A stretch of 7,747 nt of DNA, taken from the NCBI GenBank assembly GCA_012026715.1, contig VEPB01000509.1, positions 1-7,747 on the forward strand, written 5' to 3'. The position numbers and the translations under genes were made by a program. The stretch comes from Methylococcaceae bacterium. Lineage in GTDB: Bacteria > Pseudomonadota > Gammaproteobacteria > Methylococcales > Methylococcaceae. The notes below the pieces were generated by a model. The model saw only the letters and a program-made list of their open reading frames with translations. It had not been told where the DNA came from and did not search any database. Position 1 is the stretch's first letter. Every line of letters begins with the position of its first letter. Positions 1 through 5,156 of this stretch are shown here, piece after piece.

Positions 1-900
1 CCGGATCTGCTCCATGGCTTCGGTAATATCTGCAATGACCAACAAATGGCCATGATCGCCGCCGAATCCGGATAGGGGAAACAGTTGCAGTTCCAGATCC
101 CGTTCCTGGTACCGCACCTCGGTCGCTTGGCGTAACTGTTCGAGCCGGCCGACTTCACGCGTCAACCGTCCGAACAAATCGATGTATCGGTCGAAATTGG
201 TCAACGCCACAACATTGGCGCGCCAGGGCTCCAGCCAGCGTGCGGAATCCGGGGACTGCCCCGCGTCAGGCTGGGTTTCGACGATCAGGCCCAGATCGGT
301 TCCGGATACGCGCCGGAAATCGAGCACCACGTCGGCCAAGGAAATCCCCAGGATCAACGCACCCGCCCCGGTCAGGTCCCGCCCCATGACCGGGGCAATG
401 GCGATTTGCAGGCAGGTGTCGGTACAGTCAATCAATACATCGGGCCGCTCCGTCCTCACGACGGCCCGGACCGCTTCGGCGAACCGACTACTATGACTGC
501 GCGCGGGCGTCGGCTGCGCCCACACGGGCACACCCGAGGCATCGACCAATTCGATGGTCTCCACCCCCATATTCAGTTGGAGGATGCCGGACAGCGCGTC
601 GAGCGAGGTGCCCGATCGATCGGCGCGACCGGCTGCCGGGATGGCTGACTGAATTCCCGACAGGGAAGCCACCATGGTGCCAAGTTGAGTCAAATGGCGG
701 GCTGAGAGATCCAGCAACCCCTGAGCCTGAAGGGCGTACTGGCGTTGCAGGCTGCCGCGCCGCTCATCGAACTGGCGACGCATCTCCAGATAGTTGAAGG
801 TGACGAAACAGCCGCTCAGTACCAGGAACAGTAACCCGGTCGAAAGGGAGACCTTCCATTTGAGACTGAAAAATCGTCGGAATCGACGGGACTGATCCAT
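1..900 (-). CDS. Membrane-bound Cache-type sensor protein, N-terminal part (3' end outside window)
   Basis: The complement of 900-1 is open for 300 codons without a stop and runs off the left edge. Residues 1-17 are short and basic (cytoplasmic). Residues 18-37 are one hydrophobic helix (core TGLLFLVLSGCFVTF). A long hydrophilic part follows, beginning with a likely coiled helix (38-80). Residues 155-195 (C159 and C163, then IAIAPVMG and GALILGISLADVV) and 282-297 (GHLLVIADITEAMEQ) look like the strands and closing helix of a double-Cache extracytoplasmic ligand domain. No second membrane helix is reached, so the output domain (HAMP with histidine kinase, GGDEF/EAL or chemotaxis module) lies outside and the class is unknown. 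The start at 900 is preceded by GAGAG five bases upstream; an in-frame ATG at 912 would add four residues. Codon use and frame continuity support a real gene; the ligand is unknown. The family assignment is from pattern recognition. Confidence 0.8.
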   Translation of the reverse strand, partial: MDQSRRFRRFFSLKWKVSLSTGLLFLVLSGCFVTFNYLEMRRQFDERRGSLQRQYALQAQGLLDLSARHLTQLGTMVASLSGIQSAIPAAGRADRSGTSLDALSGILQLNMGVETIELVDASGVPVWAQPTPARSHSSRFAEAVRAVVRTERPDVLIDCTDTCLQIAIAPVMGRDLTGAGALILGISLADVVLDFRRVSGTDLGLIVETQPDAGQSPDSARWLEPWRANVVALTNFDRYIDLFGRLTREVGRLEQLRQATEVRYQERDLELQLFPLSGFGGDHGHLLVIADITEAMEQIR

Positions 901-1363
901 GGCATCTCTCATCGTGGCGGCCGGCGTGGACCGTTCATCTCCGCCGGCTTTAGCCGCGGGCTGTCTTCATGACTCAAACACGCTTGCTCCGCTCCCATGG
1001 CCCCCTTGCCGCAATCGGGCCCGCACTGGCGCCAGCGGTCGATCGAGGAGCCTCGAAGCGACTACCGTAAACGATCAGACCGGGCCGTTCAATGAAGATA
1101 GCTGGCGAGGATAGTAAATGAAATAAGTCTGGTCGAATTTATCACGAATCAACCGCACGTTTGCCATTCGGCTGGCCTCTGCTGACATCTCCGGAGAACC
1201 TCAAAAACTCCAGCGCTTCACGACCGCACCGCATAGTGCCGAGAATACCTGAAACGCCGACCTACGACCCCTCTTCGACGAAACGACGCTTGCAGCGGCA
1301 CTTCCGGAATCGCGCGACCGGACATCGCGCGACTTCTTGGCCGCATGCGCCGCGTTTCCGTGA
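901..1363. other. 463-bp gene-poor intergenic region between acyltransferase and sensor
   Basis: No convincing gene was found here on either strand. The plus-strand frames at 899-1114 and 1161-1442 have no Shine-Dalgarno sequence, no recognisable product, and the second runs antisense into the acyltransferase. The stretch 1081-1160 is distinctly more AT-rich than its surroundings and is the likeliest place for a promoter reading left into the sensor gene, although no good -35/-10 pair could be fixed. It also holds two palindromes: CTGGCGCCAG at 1026-1035, and TCGAGG-AG-CCTCGA at 1043-1056, an operator-like 14-mer. A GC-rich imperfect hairpin (941-959) would sit in the sensor mRNA leader. The hairpin-forming repeat at 1304-1332 is listed separately. 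Confidence 0.5.
1304..1332. repeat. Tandem repeat of a palindromic unit, able to form an 8-bp GC-rich hairpin
   Basis: Two adjacent units differ by a single base insertion: CCGGA-ATCGCGCGA (1304-1317) and CCGGAC-ATCGCGCGA (1318-1332). Each contains the perfect palindrome TCGCGCGA (1310-1317 and 1325-1332), so the two copies can also pair with each other as a hairpin with an 8-bp stem and a 7-base loop. A further palindrome, TTCCGGAA, abuts at 1302-1309. The structure begins about 31 bases after the acyltransferase stop codon. That position suits a transcript-end structure, but no run of T follows, so it is not a classical intrinsic terminator. It could instead be a protein-binding site or a 3' stabilising hairpin. 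Confidence 0.55.
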
Positions 1364-2215
1364 TCAGTTCCTGACGACCGTTAAGGGGGGCGGTGTAATT
1401 TCATCCGTGCCGTTCGATTGCGATGTACCCGGTGACGACTGAGGTCCTGGATGGAGGGAAGAAACCGGAGCGAGTGGCCATATCTTCCCGTCATCGGTCA
1501 GAAAGCTCCAGACTTCGGGCCGTTGCGCCCGGCACTGGCGCATGACTTCCCGGCAGGAGCTGAGATACGCATTGACCTTGCCGTGATATGGAATACCCTC
1601 GGCGGCCAGCGTCAATCCAAGGCCAAAACGTTCGAGCCGCCGCTGCAAGCGGGGCTCCATTCCCGCGCACCAGAATGAAATTCCGTTCCGCCAACTCATA
1701 TCAATCATGGCTTTGACCAAACCGAGAACCGGGTGCGGACCATGCCGACGATCGCCGGGATCATCGGAAAATTCGGGCTTCGCTTCGGCCAATCCGTCGG
1801 GGAATGCACTTTCCCCCCTGCGGCAGCGAAACCGGGCCGACAGGATAAAACGGGAGATTTCCGCGACCGCTTCAGGCCGCAGAGGTGGCTGGTGGGCGTG
1901 CGTCAGCGGGCCGGCATATTGTTCAATGGGGAACACCCACATCGGGTCGGCCGGATCGTGCACCACCAAACGGACCGTTCCCGCTAATGTCTGGCTGGGG
2001 AGATGAAAAAGCAGTGCGTGAAACGCATGGTCGTCGTAGGCATCGCGCTCTTCGCCGGTCGGATAATTCGCAGGATCGAAGTCCGGAATCCGGTTTTCGA
2101 GGCAATAAACCTGATAGCGAAGCCGGTATGCCTGGCTTCGCAGTTCAGGCGTATCCGCTGAAATGATCTCGAAATATCTTGCGAATTCTTCGGAGAGCTC
2201 GTAAGGGGTATTCAT
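1364..2215 (-). CDS. PEP-CTERM/exosortase system-associated acyltransferase (LuxI/FeeM-like N-acyltransferase)
   Basis: This 283-residue protein resembles the acyltransferases that occur with exosortase/PEP-CTERM loci and are distantly related to LuxI autoinducer synthases and FeeM N-acyl amino acid synthases, which move an acyl group from acyl carrier protein to an amine. Visible hallmarks: the N-terminal RLRYQVYCLE (31-40), where the LuxI fold has its conserved Arg and aromatic residues; the acidic DDHAFHALLF (61-70); a strand AGTVRLVV (78-85); the strong family-type EISRFILSARFR (119-130); and a later GKVNAYL (212-218). The start ATG at 2215 gives the usual N terminus; an upstream ATG at 2323 would add 36 residues with no homology-like content. 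AGGGAA lies upstream but rather far, so initiation may be weak. About 33 C-terminal residues are Pro/Ser/Thr-rich and unlike the fold. No exosortase or PEP-CTERM substrate is in the window; the actual product is unknown. Confidence 0.82.
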   Translation of the reverse strand: MNTPYELSEEFARYFEIISADTPELRSQAYRLRYQVYCLENRIPDFDPANYPTGEERDAYDDHAFHALLFHLPSQTLAGTVRLVVHDPADPMWVFPIEQYAGPLTHAHQPPLRPEAVAEISRFILSARFRCRRGESAFPDGLAEAKPEFSDDPGDRRHGPHPVLGLVKAMIDMSWRNGISFWCAGMEPRLQRRLERFGLGLTLAAEGIPYHGKVNAYLSSCREVMRQCRAQRPEVWSFLTDDGKIWPLAPVSSLHPGPQSSPGTSQSNGTDEITPPPLTVVRN

Positions 2216-2512
2216 GGTTCTGGATGTTCCCTGTGGTCGTGATGGCCAAACTATCGCACCGGCCCGTTCTGGTGCTGCATCTCTAGTAGTGAGCCGGCAT
2301 AGGGTTGCGCTTGCGGCGCCCATCCTCGAGGGACGGCACCCACATGTCGCTAACCCCTAGCGGCAAGGTAAGCGAAAACTTCAGCGAATGGAATTGGCTC
2401 CCTGCGGTCTAACGAATAGGAAAGTCACTCCAACCCTTGTCCGACGTGGTGCGCCCTGCGGGGTTTATCCCGGCCGGCAAGCCTTCAATGCGACCTGAAG
2501 GAGGTATGTGTC
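2216..2512. other. Divergent intergenic region with leader hairpin
   Basis: This 297-bp region separates the acyltransferase (minus) from the small gene at 2513 (plus) and must hold the start signals for both. No sigma-70 pair scored well by eye on either strand, and no TGGCAC-N5-TTGC sigma-54 element was found. A stem-loop occurs at 2346-2364: GTCGCTA, loop ACCCC, TAGCGGC, seven pairs including one G-T. It would lie in the leader of the 2513 transcript if transcription starts upstream of it. No known riboswitch class was recognised. Confidence 0.4.
2482..2505 (+). promoter_or_regulatory. Perfect Shine-Dalgarno sequence partly enclosed in a hairpin
   Basis: AAGGAGGT at 2498-2505 is a full match to the 16S rRNA 3' end and lies seven bases before the ATG at 2513, an ideal spacing that fixes this start. 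CCTTCA at 2482-2487 is the exact reverse complement of TGAAGG at 2496-2501, so the mRNA can form a six-pair stem with an eight-base loop that covers the first four bases of the ribosome-binding site. The pairing is short, so it would reduce or tune translation rather than block it. Whether it folds in the cell is inference. Confidence 0.6.
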
Positions 2513-2743
2513 ATGTTCCTTAAACGCAAATCCGACGGCCATTTGGTCGAAGTTCTGAGCCTCCAGGACCTGGTCAATCCCAACCACAAGACGCTCGTGG
2601 GCAGACTTCATTACGGCGAGGAAATGCAGGATCCGGAAACCTTTGCGAAAACCGACCTGATTTTTCCTTCCGGCGAATGGCTGCCGCGTTGCTGGGTGGA
2701 CATTCACTATCGTGACCAGGAACTGCGCAAAACCGCTGCATGA
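2513..2743 (+). CDS. Small conserved-looking protein of unknown function (76 aa)
   Basis: This is a 76-residue soluble protein with no signal peptide, membrane segment or metal-binding cluster. It begins MFLKRKSDGHLVEVLSLQD and has a central GEEMQDPETFAKTDLIFPSGE (split here around residues 35-54) followed by LPRCWVDIHYRD (56-67). The alternation of short hydrophobic strands with charged turns suggests a small beta-rich fold. The perfect Shine-Dalgarno sequence, the ordinary codon use and the fit between the two flanking minus genes make it a real gene. I recall similar short proteins in other proteobacteria but cannot assign a function. Its stop codon directly abuts the stop codon of the convergent endonuclease V gene. 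The gene is monocistronic here and opposite in direction to both neighbours. Confidence 0.8.
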   Translation: MFLKRKSDGHLVEVLSLQDLVNPNHKTLVGRLHYGEEMQDPETFAKTDLIFPSGEWLPRCWVDIHYRDQELRKTAA

Positions 2744-3409
2744 TCAGCCCGATGCCAACCGGTGCGCGAAGCGGGTCGTTTCCGGCAGGCGGTAGCGGGT
2801 GGTGCAACGGTCCACGAGATTCAGTGCGGTCGCCAGACTTACCCGGTGACCGGCCGAGACGAAGATCGGGGTAATGTTGGCACGGGAACGAACGACCGCG
2901 CCAACGATATCTCCGTTCACATGAAGCGGCGACCAGTTGCCGCGGGCGCTGGCCGGCGGGTCGAATGTGCCGACGAGACGGGTCTTGCCAACACCAATGG
3001 TGGGAATGTCGGTGACTACGCCCAAGTGACAGGCGATTCCGAAGCGACGGGGATGGGCGTAGCCTTGCCCATCGACCACGATCAGATCGGGCAAGGAACG
3101 CAAGGTGTCGAGAGCAGCCAGAACGGCGGGAATCTCCCGAAATGACAGCAACCCCGGAACATATGGAAATGAAGTCGGAAGCCGAACGACCGATTGGTCG
3201 ACTAGTTCGAGTCCAGGAAAACTGAGCACCGCGACGGCAGCGCGGGTCACCGTTCCATTTCGCTCGAAACCGCAATCCACACCCGCCACCCTGCCAATGC
3301 CCGGCAGATCGTCGTGCAGGACGACCAGCGGAGCAAGTTCGCGCTGCAACGCGACCGCCTCGGTTGGCGTCAGATCCCAGCGGTGTGGGTGCCGGAGCGC
3401 CAAAGCCAC
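2744..3409 (-). CDS. nfi: Endonuclease V (deoxyinosine 3' endonuclease)
   Basis: Endonuclease V cuts DNA at the second phosphodiester bond 3' to deoxyinosine and other deaminated bases, using Mg2+ in the cytoplasm, and starts alternative excision repair. From a GTG at 3409 the product is 221 residues, close to E. coli Nfi (about 223). All key positions are present: D45 (AGVDCGFE), the PYVPG strand-separating wedge with Y83, E92 (SFREIPA), D113 (VVDGQG), H119 (AHPRRFGIA) and K142 (IGVGKTRL). They match the Thermotoga enzyme residues with a shift of two to three. The open frame continues upstream to 3619, but that part overlaps mazG in another frame and carries no family sequence. GTG is preceded by AAGGCGG at the very end of mazG, with a four-base gap between stop and start, so translation is probably coupled. 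It is the last gene of the operon. Confidence 0.95.
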   Translation of the reverse strand: MALALRHPHRWDLTPTEAVALQRELAPLVVLHDDLPGIGRVAGVDCGFERNGTVTRAAVAVLSFPGLELVDQSVVRLPTSFPYVPGLLSFREIPAVLAALDTLRSLPDLIVVDGQGYAHPRRFGIACHLGVVTDIPTIGVGKTRLVGTFDPPASARGNWSPLHVNGDIVGAVVRSRANITPIFVSAGHRVSLATALNLVDRCTTRYRLPETTRFAHRLASG

Positions 3410-3413
3410 GCTG

Positions 3414-4205
3414 TCACCGCCTTGACGCCAGGACCCGCTTCGCTTCCCCCCAAAGGGTATCCAGCATTTCCGGCTCGCACTGGGCCATGGAACGAGAGCC
3501 GAGCCGGCGTTCCATATAGCGGAACCGATCGGCGAACTTGCGGTTGCTGGCCCGCAGCGCCGTCTCCGCATCGACCTCCAGATGCCGTGCCAGATTGACC
3601 ACAGCGAACAGCAGATCACCCACCTCGTCTTCGATGGCCGCTTGATCGTCCGCCTCGAACGCAGTGCGCAGTTCCATCAGCTCCTCTTCCACCTTGGCAA
3701 ACACCGGCTGGGTGTCCGGCCAGTCGAAGGTGGCGCGAGCCGCCTTCTTCTGGATCTTGTCGGCCTGCATCAGCGCCGGCAGGCTAGAGGCAACCCCGTC
3801 TAGCGCGCTATCCGGCGCCAAGCCGGATTTCTCGGCCTGTTCGTCGATCTTGGATTCTTCCCAGTAACGCTGCCGATCGGCATCGGTTTCGAACACCCTG
3901 CCGTCGAAGACATGGGGATGGCGCCGGATCAGCTTGTCGCAGATGCCGGCGGCAACCGCCTCGAAATCGAACAGCCCCGACTCCTCCGCGATCCTGGAAT
4001 GAAACGCCACCTGTAGCAGCAAATCTCCGAGTTCTGCGCGCAGATCACCGAAATCCCGCCGTTCCACCGCATCGGCGACTTCGTAAGCCTCCTCCAGGGT
4101 ATACGGAACCAGGCTGGCGAAATCCTGCCGCAGATCCCAAGGGCAGCCCTGCTCAGGGTGCCGAAGCTGCGCCATGATCTCGATGAGCCGGCGGGTGTGC
4201 CGCAT
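3414..4205 (-). CDS. mazG: Nucleoside triphosphate pyrophosphohydrolase MazG
   Basis: MazG hydrolyses (d)NTPs to the monophosphate and pyrophosphate, clearing non-canonical nucleotides and, in E. coli, lowering (p)ppGpp-linked effects. The product has 263 residues, exactly the length of the E. coli protein, with two MazG domains. The N-terminal one has GCPWD (20-24), YTLEEAYEV (35-43, EExxE motif) and ELGDLL (58-63), followed by RRHPHVF (94-100). The C-terminal one has KIQKKAA (150-156), VEEELMEL (172-179) and EDEVGDLLFAVVNLARH (192-208), the catalytically important set in E. coli. The start ATG at 4205 aligns with the family N terminus, although the AGGGAA upstream is unusually close to it; the gene begins four bases after the kinase stop codon, suggesting translational coupling. 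The gene is intact and nothing is missing. Confidence 0.96.
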   Translation of the reverse strand: MRHTRRLIEIMAQLRHPEQGCPWDLRQDFASLVPYTLEEAYEVADAVERRDFGDLRAELGDLLLQVAFHSRIAEESGLFDFEAVAAGICDKLIRRHPHVFDGRVFETDADRQRYWEESKIDEQAEKSGLAPDSALDGVASSLPALMQADKIQKKAARATFDWPDTQPVFAKVEEELMELRTAFEADDQAAIEDEVGDLLFAVVNLARHLEVDAETALRASNRKFADRFRYMERRLGSRSMAQCEPEMLDTLWGEAKRVLASRR

Positions 4206-4209
4206 TTCC

Positions 4210-5142
4210 CTAAAACTCGCTGCCGTAGTTTTCGCGGTAGCGCGCCTTGAACTCCTTCAGGGTAAAGGAGTGATTTTGGGTGCCAGCCGTTTCCACCTTG
4301 ATCGCGCCCAGCAACGAGGCGACTCGCCCGGTCACCGCCCAATCCAAGTCCTCCAGCAAGCCATACAGCAAACCGGCCCGATAGGCATCGCCACAGCCGG
4401 TGGGATCAACCACGGCCTTGGGACTGGCGGGAGGAATCTGCAGGATCTGACCCTCGGCATAGATCAGCGAACCGCTGGAGCCCTTGGTGACGATCAGAGC
4501 CTTCACCTTGGAGGCCAGTTGCTCCGGAGCCAGCCCGGTACGCTCCTGCATCAGCTGCGCCTCATAGTCGTTGAGGGTGATCCAGTCGGCCAGCTCGACG
4601 AACTCCATCAGTTCGGGGCCGCTAAACATGGGCATGCCCTGGCCCGGATCGAAGATGAAGGGTATGCCGGCTGCAGCGAACTGGCGGGCATGCTGGACCA
4701 TGCCCTCCTTGCCGTCGGGGGCGACGATACCCAGCCGGATACCGCGGTCCGTCGGCACCTCGTTGAGATGCGAAAACGACATGGCGCCGGGGTGGAAAGC
4801 GGTGATCTGGTTGTCGTCCATGTCAGTGGTGATATAGGCCTGACCGGTGAAGGCCTCGTCCACGGTCCGGATGAAATCCTGGCTGATGCCGCAATAGGAC
4901 AGCCATTGGGCATAAGGGGCGAAATCCTTGCCCACGGTCGCCATGATTGTCGGTTCGCCGCCCAGCAGTTTCAGGTTATAGGCGATATTCCCTGCGCAGC
5001 CGCCGAACTCCCGGCGCAATTCGGGCACCAGAAACGACACGTTCAGGATGTGGACCTGTTCCGGCAGGATATGGTTCTTGAATTGGTCATGGAACACCAT
5101 GATGGTGTCGTAGGCCATGGAGCCGCAGATCAAAGCACTCAT
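4210..5142 (-). CDS. PfkB-family carbohydrate/nucleoside kinase (adenosine kinase-like)
   Basis: This 310-residue cytoplasmic kinase has the ribokinase fold and transfers the ATP gamma-phosphate to a sugar or nucleoside hydroxyl. The first PfkB signature is at 47-61 (GGCAGNIAYNLKLLG). Signature two is at 246-261 (DPTGCGDAYRAGLLYG), with the anion-hole GCG and the catalytic base D252. NDYE (191-194) and IVTKGSSGS (217-225) are the usual ATP-side elements. Close relatives are often named adenosine kinase, but PfkB substrates cannot be read from sequence alone; ribose-type sugars or another nucleoside are also possible. The start ATG at 5142 is chosen because family sequence begins there (SALICGSMAYDT); the frame is open up to 5379 but that part lies inside gcvPB. 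There is no clear Shine-Dalgarno sequence in the 14-base gap after gcvPB, so reinitiation is likely. Confidence 0.9.
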   Translation of the reverse strand: MSALICGSMAYDTIMVFHDQFKNHILPEQVHILNVSFLVPELRREFGGCAGNIAYNLKLLGGEPTIMATVGKDFAPYAQWLSYCGISQDFIRTVDEAFTGQAYITTDMDDNQITAFHPGAMSFSHLNEVPTDRGIRLGIVAPDGKEGMVQHARQFAAAGIPFIFDPGQGMPMFSGPELMEFVELADWITLNDYEAQLMQERTGLAPEQLASKVKALIVTKGSSGSLIYAEGQILQIPPASPKAVVDPTGCGDAYRAGLLYGLLEDLDWAVTGRVASLLGAIKVETAGTQNHSFTLKEFKARYRENYGSEF

Positions 5143-5156
5143 TGGAAGAGAAAGCC

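Noticed and set aside
899..1114. 71-codon plus-strand frame starting over the sensor start codon
   Set aside because: It lies in the leader of the sensor gene on the opposite strand and shows neither a ribosome-binding site nor protein-like features.
1161..1442. 93-codon plus-strand frame in the intergenic region
   Set aside because: No ribosome-binding site, no recognisable product, and its end is antisense to the acyltransferase coding sequence.
2346..2440. Possible riboswitch in the leader of the 2513 gene
   Set aside because: Only one seven-pair stem-loop was found; the conserved cores of cyclic-di-GMP, cobalamin or glycine riboswitches were not recognised.
2454..2475. Possible intrinsic terminator CCCTGCGGGG followed by TTTAT
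   Set aside because: The stem is only three pairs with a three-base loop and it stands in front of a gene, not after one.
3410..3619. N-terminal extension of endonuclease V to an ATG at 3619
   Set aside because: The extra 70 residues lie wholly inside mazG in another frame and lack family similarity; the GTG at 3409 gives the normal length.
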